Source of the DNA: Pseudoscleropodium purum
Lineage: Eukaryota > Streptophyta > Bryopsida > Hypnales > Brachytheciaceae
DNA: 64,000 bases
Assembly: GCA_963969395.1 (NCBI GenBank)
Contig: OZ017798.1
Span: forward strand, 27,768,173-27,832,172
Reading direction: 5' to 3'
In this document: positions 47,990 to 60,309 of the stretch, one piece after another
Layout of the letters: every line of letters starts with the position of its first letter
Numbering within the stretch: position 1 is the stretch's first letter
The notes under the pieces: model-generated
The model's input: the letters and a program-made list of their open reading frames with translations, nothing else
Database searches by the model: none
Told to the model about the DNA's origin: nothing
Position numbers and translations under genes: made by a program

Positions 47990-48560
47990 GAGTACATGGA
48001 CGGATGGAAAGGTACAATGAGTTGGAATTTGAAGGTAAAGAATCGAAGGTGGCAGAATCTAAAAAGTTTTCTAACAAGAAAGGTAACAAGGTGTATCAGT
48101 GGTTTGCACAACTCCACTTGATGTTTTGAGTTAAGCCTTGCACGTATAGCTCCAATGCTGATAAGGTAGTGTATACTCTTTCATATATGACTAGGGTTGC
48201 ACAAAATTAGGCTATGCTTCTCTTCCAAGCCCTCGCTGAAGTACGAATTGTTGATAAATTACAACGTTTCCAAGGATTTGGTTATTGGGGTCTATGGCAA
48301 CCTTGACAAGCAAGGCAATGCTGAAGATTGCATTAGAAAGCTCCAACAAACGGACTTTGTGATGGCCTATATTTCCAGATTCAATGATATGCCGTATAAA
48401 TTGATTGGAATAATCCAACCTAATAGCATAATTCCAAGAGGAGGCTCAAGGATGAAAATTTAGATTCGGTGGCCACAGTTGAAAATCACCTGTGTTGGCT
48501 TTATGAGTGGATGGTGATAGTGTGACATATTGATGAAAGGTTATGGGCTTGGCATCAAAA
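47990..48560 (+). pseudogene. Gag remnant of the second Ty3/gypsy element
   Basis: In several frames the stretch reads a typical gag: GNKVYQWFAQLHLMF, DKVVYTLSYMT, NYNVSKDLVIGVYGNLDKQG and FVMAYISRFND. Frameshifts and stops break it. Confidence 0.75.
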
Positions 48561-48982
48561 TGAGCGTTCACAACTGGATCCTCCAAGTCTTAAGACTCCA
48601 ACCATCCATCTACAAAATCTAGCCAAAAGATTTCAAGCCAATTTGAAATCGTCGGGTCTAGTACCAATGGAGCTTGGCACAACTTGGGTTGCCTCAACAT
48701 TAGCAAAGACAATGGTATAGAGGCTTGAATATCGATAATAGGGTAGTTGTTGGGATTGTGAAAAGTTGAGCCACATATGAGTAAAGTGTCCTACAAATCC
48801 CTTAAAACCATTACCAATCTCGGGAACAATTGGAGGGAAAGAAGTGGTCTTGGGAAAAGGAGGGGCTAGATTAAAGGGGGTGGTTCTATATCCAGATATG
48901 ATCCAAAGTACAAATGCTACAGTTCCAAAAGAGAATATGGCTAGAGGGAAGGAGAATGGTCAATTCAAGGTGGAGCTAGAGC

Positions 48983-49231
48983 TTGGCAATCAAACAAGAT
49001 TTGCAAACTAAAACATCTTCTTCAAGTAGCATCGTGGATTTTCTTGAGGGCCTGAAGAACAAATTGGACCCGCTTTACTTATGTGCCACTATTGATCCAA
49101 GGTTGCATGTGACATTAGAGGCCAAAGTTAACTCCTCAGTGGCCCTCACATTGGTAGATTCAAAGGCCACGGGGTATTCATTCACCCTAAATTTGTTGAG
49201 CAATGCCACACTATATTATAGTCCAAAGTGA
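48983..49231 (+). pseudogene. Protease remnant of the second Ty3/gypsy element
   Basis: The frame holds VALTLVDSKATGYSFTL, in which the retropepsin DSG has become DSK. Confidence 0.65.
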
Positions 49232-49552
49232 TACCACAAAAAAGTTCGAGTGATCAACAAGCGAGTGATCAATTAAGGACTTATGATGCACGAGGTCACA
49301 ATAGAACTTGTCATCGGAGATCATCAAGAGACATTAGTGGCAAACATTTCAAACATGAGGTGATACCCATACATATTAAGTACTTTTTGGTTAATCTATC
49401 ACAATCCAACAATTCATTGGTCACGACAAAGTGTGGTGTTTGACTCTTCCTATTGCTGTGAGAATTGTATGAAGTAGGAAACCAACATTGAAATTGAGAA
49501 TTGTAGCTAGTGTCAATCAGTTAGATGTAGAATTACTTCAACTATATATAAA

Positions 49553-49848
49553 TTGGAAGAGAAAATTAAAAGAATGGCTAGGGAAATTGGGTTGCAACCA
49601 TTGAAGAGCTTAGATACCATAGGTGGGATTGCTCCTAGAAAGATGAAGGACTTGATGTTCTTAAAATTGACAACATCTAATTCAAGTCTAGTGTTTCAAC
49701 ACCCATATATTGTATTTGCCCAAAAAAAAGATGGCTCAACTAAAGTTTGTGTGGATTATCGCAATTTTAAAAAAGTCATTGTAAAGCATCGCTATCCCTA
49801 TCCCTTATTCCGGAGCTCATTGACCAATTAGTGGAAGCTACAATATTT
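49553..49848 (+). pseudogene. Reverse transcriptase, N-terminal part
   Basis: Contains the RT entry region (YIVFAQKKDGSTKVCVDYRN, then KHRYPYPL) and, in the next frame, a DQLVEATIF-like end. It is cut at 49848 by the inserted element. Confidence 0.8.
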
Positions 49849-52147
49849 GGGTCAAACCACACTCAAAGGTACCATTGGAATTACCATCCATTGAAAAGAT
49901 GCAATAGCCTGCCCTTGCATATACACCTCCACCTCCAAAAAATCTCCACCGTTGATTCTTTAAGAAAAATTGAAACCCCTTCCCTTGTTGTCAATCTTAA
50001 AAAAAACAAATCATCGTTGATTTCCTACGCCGCCCTATGAGATGATCCAAACTGTTGAAATAAGAGTTGAGTGTATCTCTCCTGATGGTTTCTTGAGTGA
50101 TTTTAATATATTTCAATGTAGATTCAAGGGAAGGTGAGCTTCAAAAATTACTAGAGTTTCTATTCTTCTAGCAACTGGTGCAACTAGTGGAGTATTGGTG
50201 TTGATCGATTGAGTGTGTTCTTTGCTACTAGTCGCATGCACCTAGCAATAGTTTTTTATTTTCAACAAGTCTTCAATCCATCTTGGAGTGAGTGGAGGAA
50301 GCTCTTCAATAGAATCTATGTGATAAATTAGAACTTTGATTTACACCAAAAAACAAAACAAAGTAGACTATGATAAAATGTTCAATTTTTACACTTGTAG
50401 TTTTGTTTCAAATTCCAAAATGGGGAGAGACTAGGGATTTTCTCTCCCACATTAGAATTCGTTTTGTTCATATTAGGATTTCATTTGTTTGTAGGTTAGG
50501 GTTTAGTGCGGACCATTTCTTAATAAATCTAGCTTGTAGGAAGTTTTCTTTTGGGTCAAATGTTGAATGAAGCTTGTAAGAAGACAACTAGATTATGGTA
50601 GACAAGAGTGAATTTTGTTTAAGATCCTAAATCCTAATTCACAAATCTTTGATTAGTTTGTCAATTGCAAGCTAAATTTTAAGAGTTTGTTTGAAGTGAT
50701 TTGGGGAGCATAATCAAAACTTCGAGATTGAATGAAGGTTTGGATGCACTTATTGAAGTACTAAACTCTGATTGAAATTGGTGTTGTATGCAGGTTGATG
50801 CAATCAATTGAGCTGTTCATAAATCTTGTTGGAGAAAATTCAATGATTCTTTAGTAATTCAACATGAATTGTAGATAATTGTATTCACAATTTTTACATT
50901 GAATTTGAGTAACTTAGGTCAATTTTAGTGCAGTGAAATGGTCTAAATTATGCATGTAAAAAATGTAGATTGAGTGTGAGGCTCTTTGTTGGTGTAATGT
51001 ATAGGAGCTTGTAAAATTACCTCAAATTTGAACATCAATTGGTTGCAATCAACAACTATCCTTTGCATCATACTGGCATACTTTGCTTGAATGAAAATTT
51101 TGAAGTTCTTTATTAATTTTGAAGCACTAGTGTACCCCTTTGGGAATTTGTTCTAAAATTTTAACATCCAATGAAAAAATGACACTTGTACTTATATTTG
51201 ATTTTGGGTTTTTTCAGATTACAGAGTTTCTTATTGCAACTATCCACTCAAAAGACAACATTTACTATGATAACTTTACTAAGACAAGACTTGAGTCCTT
51301 TTCTAAACTTTTAAAGCTCGAAATTACTTTGATGTTGTCATATTTTTAATAAAATTATGGATGAATAGTATTGCAATGCCTTCTTTTAATAAGTTAGAGA
51401 AAAAATTTCATAGAAAAAAGTGTCAAAAGGACGTAAATTACCAATTGCAAGGCTATATTTAGTGTATGAACTACAATATAGCACTTTAAAAAGATATTAT
51501 TATCCAAATTTTTTATACTTTTCAAGCATGAAACTATTAAAAAACATTTTCAGTGATTAAATTTTTGACAAAAAATAGTCTAATTTCTTAATTAATTGAT
51601 TGATTGTTGACAAATTATTTATTTACCCTTAAAAGAAATTTAAGCATTCAATTTCAAAAAATAGCTTACATAGGGACCTTGAAGTAATTAATTTGCACAT
51701 TTTTTTTCTAATACAATTATGATTCAGATTATTTTTTATATTGAAAAGGATGTTTATATATTTTTACTTTTGATTATTATAGAAAATAGAAAATTATTCA
51801 AATTGTAGCAAAACAGTCCTTTTCTACTCTATCATATGATTATATATACATGTGACTTCTTTGGATTCAATCACATTATTGTTCATTAGAAATTAGACCC
51901 TTTTCTACTATTGAAAAACCTGACAAGTTGAAATTTGAATTGTAATTGGAACTTTCATAAAGAATATATTATTTTTTGATCAATAAAAAAATGTGAGTCT
52001 TAATTTGATTTGAAGTACTAGTCAAAAAGGACTAAATTCCTCATATTTAATAGATTATTTTCAAAAAACCATAGCTCAAAAGAAGTTACATTGAAGATTT
52101 GATTGTGTCTTACCTTTTTTTTGGCACCTTTGATGGTGATTTGACCA
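49849..52147. mobile_element. TIR element of unknown superfamily with 4-bp target duplication ATTT
   Basis: The left end GGGTCAAACCACACTCAAAG is inverted at the right end (reverse complement TGGTCAAATCACCATCAAAG). It is flanked by ATTT at 49845-49848 and 52148-52151, and it sits between two halves of one RT. It is about 2.3 kb with no credible open frame. Its right 760 bp is repeated at 29583-30345. Confidence 0.8.
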
Positions 52148-52151
52148 ATTT

Positions 52152-53100
52152 ACTAAACTAGATATAAGGCAATCTTATCATCCTATATGCATGGCCCTAA
52201 GTCATGAGTTTAAAACAGCATTCAAGACTTGGCATGGCCTATTTGAATATTTAGTGAAGCCTTTTGGATTAACCAATGCCCCAATACAATTTCAATCTCA
52301 TATGCAAAATATTTTTGGTGACCTCCTAAGCATCTCGGGGGTAATATATTTAGATGACATTCTTATCTTTTCAAAGACTTTGGAAGAACATTGACAAGTA
52401 GGATGAATTTTCCTACAATGATTACAAAAATATGGACTATATACCAAAGAATCTAAGTGCCAGTTTCATTGCCAATTTGTGGAGTTCTTTGGAATGATTG
52501 TTTCAACCAAAGGACTTGAGTATGTGTCAAGATAAAGTTCAAATCATTAAAGATTGGCTTGTCCCAAAAATAGTTAAAGAAGTTCAAGCCTTCCTTGGAT
52601 TTGCAAATATTTATCAGTGGTTTATGTGTGACTATTCAAAGATTGTGTTGCCCTTTACAACTTTGACATGGAAGGACAAAGAATTTGAATGGACACTACC
52701 AAACATTTCAAGAATTCCGATCTAAATTCCTCTGCCCCAACTTTAACCGATAATTTGTGGTTGAGATTGATGCATTTGATATGGCAATAGACACGTTTCT
52801 TTTACAGCATGGGGAAGACGGACGCCTACACCTTTGTGCATATTGGAGCTCCAAAATGTCTCCAATTGAACAAAATTATGACATTTATGATAAAAGAATC
52901 TTTAAGTGTGATTTTAGCATTCCAAGATTGTTGAGTTTACTTGGAAGGATCTCCACATTAGGTCCAAGTAATTTTTCACTACAAAAAATTTGGAATATTT
53001 TCTCGCCACCAAACAATTGAATTGATAAGAAGTTCAATGGTCAAAATTTTTATCAACATTAAATTTCAAAATCCAACATCAGCCAATGAGCTAGCTACTA
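52152..53100 (+). pseudogene. Reverse transcriptase C-terminal part and RNase H
   Basis: Resumes with TKLDIRQSYH, then EYLVKPFGLTNAPIQFQ and the catalytic block VIYLDDILIFS (about 52340-52375). The thumb and connection follow (QAFLGFANIYQWF at about 52590). RNase H begins VEIDAFDMAIDTFLLQHG (about 52760) and continues past SPIEQNYDIYDK to about 53090. Several stops separate the pieces. Confidence 0.85.
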
Positions 53101-54493
53101 CTACTAGAAATGCACAACCAAAACAAAAAAAATTTAACTAATTTATGTTATTTGGGACAGTAGAATGACCATTTTGTAACTTTTTGTGAAAATCAACAAA
53201 ATGGCAAATTCTTTCTGTTGATTTGGATAGTGCAATGACCAAATCAACAAGTTTTTGTTGAATTTGAAATCTTTTAAGAAGCTTTTTGGAATATTTGGAA
53301 TATTTTTGGAATATTTGAGAATTTAAGTATAATGATTTAAAAAAAATTAATCATGTAAAATTCAGTCTTTTTTCAATTCAGCAAACTTTGGAGTCCATTC
53401 TTGCATAGTAGAATAAAAAGCTTCAAAAAACTTAGAACTGAGAAAAGTTGTAAATTCAAGTTACCTTTAACCTCCAGAAATCCGTTTGTGATTTTTATCC
53501 TCCAATCAAAAGTTATAGACAAAATAAGAGAGGGGTAGTTAGGAACATTTATTTTGACATTTTCAAACATCCTCTCTGATTTTTGTCCATAACTTTTTAT
53601 TGGAGACTTAAAATCACAAACAGATATTTTTTAGGGTGAAATTTAGTTTGAATTTACAACTTTTCTTAGTTCCAAGTTTTAAAAAAAAATGTGTTCTACT
53701 ATGACTAAATGACCTCTGAAGTCCGCTAAAAATACAAAACACATGAAAAACAATGAAAAAACTAAATATATAAAATTCTAGTTCTTGTGTGGTTACTTAA
53801 GTATTTAAGTGGTTTAGTGGATGGAGCCTTGGACCTCCAAACATGAAGTTCAAGGTTTGAATCCCTTTGGAGGCACCCGCTTGCGTGGCGGGTGGCCTAG
53901 GTGCAGGGTTGACAAATCAGTACGTCCGCCCCAAAATAGCGTCTGTAATCCGGACGTCCGTCCTCACGGACACCAGCGGACGCAACATCCCTCCCGCCGT
54001 CGGAAGGCGGACGGGCAGGGCGGACGCCCAGATCATGCGGACCAGATCAGTCCGCGTGTCGATCAGACAGTCGTAACCGGGCAAACGGTCGTACCGGGGC
54101 AAACAGGTATCGGGGCGGATAGGGCAGGCGGAGGGATAGGCGGACAGGGCAGACGGCGTCCGCGTCCAGACGTCCCGAACGTTCGACCGTCCTGTCAATC
54201 CTACCTAGGTGGCTTTTGTCTACACAGCTGGTTGCTTAGGTGGCCCTGCTTGCGTAGGCTGCCTACATGGTTGCCCGGGCAAAAAAGATTTATTTTAAAT
54301 AGGTACCACCCAAAAAAAAAATTTAATTTAAAAAATTTAATTTAATTTAATCTTTTTGATTTGTTCAAAACAATAGAAAAAATCAACAGATTTCAATTTG
54401 ATTTTGTCTAAAACAACACTTCTAAAATGACTAAATCATTCTATAGATTTGAGTTGAAATTCTATTGTTTTGGTCACAAATTTTCTAGTAGTG
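53101..54493. mobile_element. CACTA-like non-autonomous element carrying a SINE
   Basis: Left end CTACTAGAAATGCACAACCA and, inverted, right end CACTACTAGAAAATTTGTGA with following ACCAAAAC shared. The RNase H reading sense resumes after 54493 (...KFLEQEDKH). The left terminus has lost or changed a couple of bases, so the 3-bp target duplication (TAA on the right) is not exact. Confidence 0.7.
53805..54290 (+). mobile_element. tRNA-derived SINE with a CpG-rich body
   Basis: The head TGGTTTAGTGG matches a tRNA A box and GGTTTGAATCC, about 45 bases on, matches a B box, the internal RNA polymerase III promoter. The following roughly 350 bp is very GC-rich with many CGGACG and CGTCCG motifs. A phrase near its end (GCTGCCTACATGGTTGCCC) recurs, diverged, at about 61055. 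A plus-strand open frame across it is likely incidental. Confidence 0.6.
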
Positions 54494-54939
54494 TAAGTTC
54501 CTTGAACAAGAGGACAAACATTCTTTCAACGTGAATAGATGTCACCGAGGGACAAAACCAAGAAAACCAACCCTTCTTATGACTAGCTACACTCAAATCT
54601 TGCTAAGATTAACAAAATCCTACATCCAAAAAAAATTTACGTTAAAATATTGGATGTTTGGATGCAATGGAGGATATGTCCAAAAAGTTGTTGGAAGGTG
54701 GACATGCGGACAGATGGGGGAATGAGGTGGGCTTGGCTAATGAGACAGACACCAAGGTAGACATGGCAAATAGTAAACAAACACCCAATTGTTCGCCACA
54801 TTCAAGCCATCCGATCAAGCAAACATGATTTGATCACCGACAACTAATATGCCAATATCTCGGGTGCTTCTTCATTTCCAAGGGCTTCTCTTGGAGTGAT
54901 TTCAAAGGTAATTTTTTTCTTCAAAGTTAAGTATGTGAA

Positions 54940-55287
54940 TTGTGTATATTTCATTTATGGCTAAAAGTATTTAATTTTGTTACTAATGTCAGTTTGTTGG
55001 GGCACATGTTGGGTACAATGTTGGACACTATTCTAGACAACAACCGAAGTCTTGTCAAACAATTCAAGTCCAAGACATTGCTATTTAAATCTTTCAAAGT
55101 TCAGATGTTGAATTTGTTCCAAGAATCAAAATTGGAAGGTCCAGAATGGATAGGTTTTTCAAAGACAAAGATTGCTAATTTTGTTGCTATCCAAGATTGT
55201 TTTGAGAATTGTTTGAAAATGGATATACTCCCAACAAAAGCCTCTCATACCCTGGAATACTTCGTTTTGGAGCATGTTGTAGTCTAA
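54940..55287 (+). pseudogene. Possible hAT-type transposase fragment
   Basis: A 115-residue open frame (...VKQFKSKTLLFKSFKVQ..., ...KTKIANFVAIQDCFENCLKM...) has the general look of the central part of hAT transposases, where a CAAH/RF(A) region precedes an FxxLQ block. Key residues are not preserved, so this is a weak call. Confidence 0.3.
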
Positions 55288-55309
55288 TTTACTATAGCCC
55301 TACTTTGTC

Positions 55310-55560
55310 TTTCAAAAGTGATTTTTAAGGAAGTTTTTTGAGCTGCCCAAGCTGCCTGCAAAACAAAGAAAATTGCATATCATGCAAGAAATTTTTGATC
55401 ATGTAGTCAAAAGTTACGAAACTTGTCAGGCCTTGAAGATACTCCTTGGGCACATGTTTATTGAAAAATTTAGCATAAAATAATTAAAACTCCATTTGTA
55501 GTGAGTTGCCCAAATTCACTATGTTGCCCCAAAACACAATTTGGTCCTTTAGGAGTTAAG
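55310..55560. repeat. Inverted relative of the repeat at 45300-45600
   Basis: Shares the blocks listed for 45300-45600 in opposite orientation. Confidence 0.65.
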
Positions 55561-56615
55561 TATGGGTAGTTAAATTTGTTTGACCGTTTAAAACTAAATT
55601 AGGGTAAATTTTTAGGATTAACTATTGAAAATTTTCAATTTTCTTTGAAAAAAGTACATATTTGATTTTTGAGAGGTCTCCAAAGCCATATATGTCCTTT
55701 ATTGAAAGAAGAAAGTTTGCTAATTTTACTTCATTTTCCAACTTTGAGCGATTTCACTTGATTTGAGACCTAATACCTTATACTTATCCATTTTTTTTAA
55801 AAATATTCCCAATTGAAAGAGTAAAGTGTTTTCATGATTTTCACCATTGAAATTTTTAAAAAGCAAGTGTTGATTTGGAGTTATTTGTGATTTATACTTA
55901 TAAAAAAAATACCATCTCAACAATTGTAAGATGGATTGTGTAATGAGTTTATTAGCTTTTTGTATGAAATTAAGTTTTTTGAAAGTGCATTTTAGTGTGC
56001 TAACACAATTTGTACTTGTTCATGTCACCTACAATCCCAAAAAACTTTTATGTAAAAATTTATGAAACATTAATTGTGGAGAAGGGCAACATACCAAAAA
56101 TATAAAACATACATTTCTCTTGTTATAATAATATAATCTCACAATTCTTATATAATTTTGCACTCAAAATTGGTGAGTACACTAATAAGCAAGCTCTTAA
56201 AACATCTATATAGTTAGATTTTGAAAAAAAAAAAACAATTTGCTTCAATGGGGATAATTATAAGTCCATGCTCTTTTTTCATAGCCAAAACACACTTGAA
56301 AAGGCTTTTAGCATTTAGGAGTTAGTGCGGATTAAGTATTTCCCTAAATATGTGAAAAATTCATTTTTTCTACAATGAAAGAATTTCCAATACCATCAAT
56401 TGCAAATGCTTACAAATAATTCCAAAATAAATGATTTGGATGAAAATTTGTCTTTTCCACCTACAAGATTTCTTGAAGATAAAATTGCATATCTTGTCCT
56501 TATGCTCCCTTCTGTAAAAAGGTACCAATGTTTCCTTGATACTTGATGAGTTTAGTGGCAAGTTAAAATAATGTAGCAAGCTTTAGAACTAGACCTCTTG
56601 TTAAAACGTCATTTC

Positions 56616-57119
56616 TTATAATGTTGTTTCATTGTAAGTTAGGAGGAGGGAGTTTAGGATGCCAAGGGTTTCAGGGGTTAACTTAACCCTGGCGTGTGAC
56701 TGCGCGTAAGTCGGTTGCCTGCATACTATGAGTGGCCATAGCTCTACAATTTGGTGTCCTTCATGGACGATGAAATGCACAGTTTCAAACCGAAGAGAAA
56801 TGCCCATGTCGTAGTTGGCTTTCGTTTGGAGAGTGGATTGGCGCACGGCGAAATTCCACAAGGCATCTACGATTCCCGAAAGTTGCTCAGCTTTGAAATG
56901 AAAAGTTTGGGCAACGACTAATTGGAATCGAAGGGCCAGATTTGTCTGTCTGTCGAGCTTTAGGAGCATTTTCCACCGTGTTGTCCACTTGTGGAGAGAG
57001 TTTTCGACAATGCAAACCCCGACACAAATGGAAAGTAACCCATTTCGACCTTCGCATTCATTTCGAGTCCTGAAGCTTGCTTGCATTGGGCAGGAGATAT
57101 GATCGAGTGAGTTTCGCAC
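56616..57119 (-). CDS. Hypothetical protein, 167-aa open frame in CpG-containing DNA
   Basis: This is the only long frame in a stretch (about 56640-57650) that has kept its CpG, unlike the decayed DNA on either side. The protein has alternating polar and hydrophobic stretches (KMLLKLDRQTNLALRFQLV, ANYDMGISLRFE) that could be beta-strands. No family was recognised, no signal peptide is clear, and splice sites at its ends were not established. It may be part of a spliced gene or a chance frame. Confidence 0.35.
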   Translation of the reverse strand: MRNSLDHISCPMQASFRTRNECEGRNGLLSICVGVCIVENSLHKWTTRWKMLLKLDRQTNLALRFQLVVAQTFHFKAEQLSGIVDALWNFAVRQSTLQTKANYDMGISLRFETVHFIVHEGHQIVELWPLIVCRQPTYAQSHARVKLTPETLGILNSLLLTYNETTL

Positions 57120-58036
57120 GTACGGATACTGAGGCTAGCTCTTGCTACATCGAAAGTAATCGAAATGGACTCGACCCAAGCTTACCTTACCTCCGTAACT
57201 CCAGAATCTTTAGTGGTTACTGCTTTGCTGCTGTTATCATTTCCTTGCACACCGATCGAGCGCTTCGGTCATTTCCGAAGGGCTAGGTTTCGGCAGTGTG
57301 GACCTTCAATTCATCACCTTCTGCTCTTGAGTGGCAGAGCGGTCCCCTTGGAATTAATCAATCGAAGCTTTGCCAGAGTTTCTGCTGAGCAGGGGAACAG
57401 TGACATCCAGTCCTCTCGGGGTTTGGAAACCCACTCACCATCACATGCCTGCCTGCCTGCCTCGTAACTGCCTGCCATTTTGTTGTTGACACAGTGGCTA
57501 GTGAGGAGCTTCGTCACCTTCCTTCGTCATCCAGAATCCCGGGTTCCTAGCTTCATCTCGTGACCAGACTTCAGTTGTCAAAGGAAGCTTCAAAGCATCT
57601 GAGGACATTGTTGAGTAGTCATGCATGAAGTAAGTGCATCATGAAGCGACCCCCTCAGCTCGATGACTTCGGGACCTAAGGTCAGTTATCCTACCTGTTT
57701 CGAGAACACGACGGATTTGTGTAGTTACATATTTTTGCCGGCTGCCACTGTTCTGACTTGCAAAACCTGGCTATTAAATGTATGGAAGAGCGAGCAGGGT
57801 AGGGTGGAGGGTGCACACTTGGACAATTCCACTGAAGTTCTCCACAAGAATCAATTAAAAACTTACTGTAGTTTCCAGAAAGTCATAAAGAAGCAAACAA
57901 ACAATAACATAAAAATCTGAACTTGCCCCTCCGTGTTTCACAATCTCCGCTCACTACTAACGGTGTTGTTTCTTTGCAGCATCCTCGTCTTGTTCTTTTG
58001 CTTTTCTTCAGGGGAACTTAAGGAATCCAGCATTAA
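57120..58036. other. CpG-containing region without an identified gene
   Basis: Composition resembles gene space, but open frames on both strands are short and unrelated to known proteins. It could hold UTR or promoter sequence of a gene not recognised here. Confidence 0.35.
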
Positions 58037-58445
58037 GGTGGAGGCACCAATTACCAACCACGCCCAGTACCCAACATGGTAGGGGTGCTAATTCCAACCT
58101 CAACCTTAGGCTGGATTGGCCAAATCTGAAGCTTGAAATTTGTTATTTTGTCCTTTTCAAGTTTGCAACTAGTAAGGTTATGACACATTATCTATAGTGA
58201 AGAGCAAGAAAGTACTATCTGGAATGATTGGAATTAGAAGACTTTAGACATTGCTAATGGGTCAAGAGTTCTTTTGACTCCCGAAATTCACTGTAATATC
58301 AATTTTCTGAATAAAAATCTGAAAATTTGGCAATTCTCATATTTCCTATCTTCCTATGTGGGAAAAATATCCACCAACTCATAGTACATAGAATCTGCTC
58401 TCCATTTGCTTATTTGATTGGCTATTGATGCTTCCACCTTAGTAG
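58037..58445. mobile_element. MITE family M1, complete copy
   Basis: Ends TTAAGGTGGAGGCACCAATT and, inverted, CTAAGGTGGAAGCATCAATA. Relatives lie at 9660-10021 (inverted) and 62090-62780. Confidence 0.65.
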
Positions 58446-60309
58446 TGTGCTCTAAAAGGGCCCATGCTCTAAAAGTGATCATGATACAAAGGTACATTTT
58501 TCTTTCTTCAATATACCAATAGTGTACATTTCAAGAGGTGGTCACTTTTAGTGACCACTGCATTTCAACTTCAAAAATTTATAACTAATTCCACAAAGGT
58601 TCAAAAAATATATAACAGCTTGGGTTAGATGCCATGATTTCAATTTTTCTTCCTCTGAAAATTTGCTGAGAATTGTTTCAAGGAGTTTAGCTTTCCCAAA
58701 GGCAATCAGCTCTTAAATGGTTGCTTTATGAGCAGACTTAACTGAAACATTGGACACAGGCGCATTGGGCCTGTTGCCCTGGCCCGCATGACTTTATAGA
58801 ATTCAACTTACTTCAAATTTCACTCTGGAGTTGAGTGGTGGATTGTATCACCAATCAGATTCTTTACTGTAAGTTAGGTCAATGATACTCTGCACTGGTT
58901 TTGATAAATTGCTCAAGAACTGTACCCTAAGCCCTAATGAAGTCCCAAGGGACTGTTTTGACTAAAAGCTCATCAGTAAATGCTTTGGACTATAATTTAC
59001 CAAAATAGTAGATCATGCCTAACTACTATTTATCAAAATTGAACTATTTTGTAAAATAATTAAATTAATTTATGCTAGACTAGGAACATATGGTACAAGT
59101 TCCCATAAGAGGGAGGGAAAAAAAATTAGTGATATGAATTTTGTAGGCAATGTTGAATTTTTTTTAAATATGAAAAAAATTCTTATCGAGTACAAAATAT
59201 ACTCTGTGATCTGAAATTTTCACTAAAGATTTATATTACAACGCATAACATTATGGTGTAAGCCAAAGTTACCATGTCACTCAAAAATTAGAAAAAATCA
59301 ACAGACTATGGTTCTAGGCTTAAGTTCCTATTGCTATAAAATATTGAAATTTATGATTTTTTCAAAATTTCCAATTGGAGTTGAAATAGTTGTTGGTAAG
59401 CTTCATTTCATTGAATGGACTCCAATTCAAAAAATATCCTTCTTATGGCCCAAATACAATACCACCAAATTAGGGTGATCATTTTATGGATTAAACATCT
59501 TCTTCAATCTTCTAAAAAGTCCTTGGTACCATAGTGAGGGAATTGACAATCATCCATTACCTTAACTTAAGTTAGATGATTTGTTTGCTGTTTGTTTCTT
59601 CGTTTGTTAGTTATGTTGAAATCTCCCAAACCGTGCGTCTCCCAGTTGCATTCTTGGCACTATCAAAAAGCCCTCGGCGAGGACAAGTGCACGGGCTTTG
59701 CGATTATTATGGCATTCCAACCTATGGTGTGAAAATTAGTGACTTTCGAAGTTTTTATCAAATAAAAAAATGAAAAAAATAACTTTTATTTTTATTTTGA
59801 CCGTAACAACACGGGGCACACTAGTAATATTCGAATATTAAAACTACGCTCAGTCCAACAACTTTCAAAGAAAAGTAGGATGAAAAAACGTGTTTTTTTC
59901 CATCCTATCATGATCATACTCCATCCCCATTCAACCATCCAACCATCCAACCATCCATCCATCCATCCTTCGTTGAAGGGTTCAGTTCTTCGTTTGTGGC
60001 ATCTTCCCACTGGTCGGTTGAGTCAGTCGACTGGAGGTTTTCCAATTCCAGTGCTGGATTTTGCAGAAGCCAGGTCACACTGACTGTCAGACCTGACTCA
60101 CGAATCATCAGCCACTTATCCTGAGCCACTCAAGCGTTCCAGTTTTCGGAGCTTAGAACTAATGAAGTTAGAGTAGTACATACAACTGAACCCAAATAAG
60201 CTTAAGTTAGTAACCAGGGTTCCTTTTCTTTTTCTTTTTCTACTTTCTTGTGCCAGATTGCACCTAAAAAAAATAGTTTGGGCCAAAAAAAGGCAACTAA
60301 CCGGATGAA
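58446..60309. other. AT-rich DNA, no gene recognised
   Basis: Contains a small GC-richer island at 59630-59720 with an open frame that matches nothing recognised, and a CCATCCAACCATCC microsatellite at about 59930-59976. Confidence 0.45.

Larger units (their letters stand above)
47990..54600 (+). mobile_element. Second Ty3/gypsy element, decayed and split by two DNA transposons
   Basis: Plus-strand domains occur in the order gag, protease, RT, RNase H. The element is split at 49848/52148 by a TIR element and at about 53100/54494 by a CACTA-like element; across both splits the coding sense resumes when the inserts and one target copy are discounted. No LTR pair and no integrase were found, so the ends are uncertain. 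Confidence 0.8.

Noticed and set aside
53820..53890. A functional tRNA gene
   Set aside because: A and B boxes are present but acceptor and anticodon stems do not pair, so it is a SINE head.
53821..54345. 174-codon plus-strand frame
   Set aside because: It lies across a tRNA-derived SINE and its GC-rich body; the frame is long only because GC-rich DNA has few stop codons.
59576..59773. Short frame with GQVHGLCDYYGI
   Set aside because: It faintly recalls a PPR motif but is too short and without neighbours to support a call.
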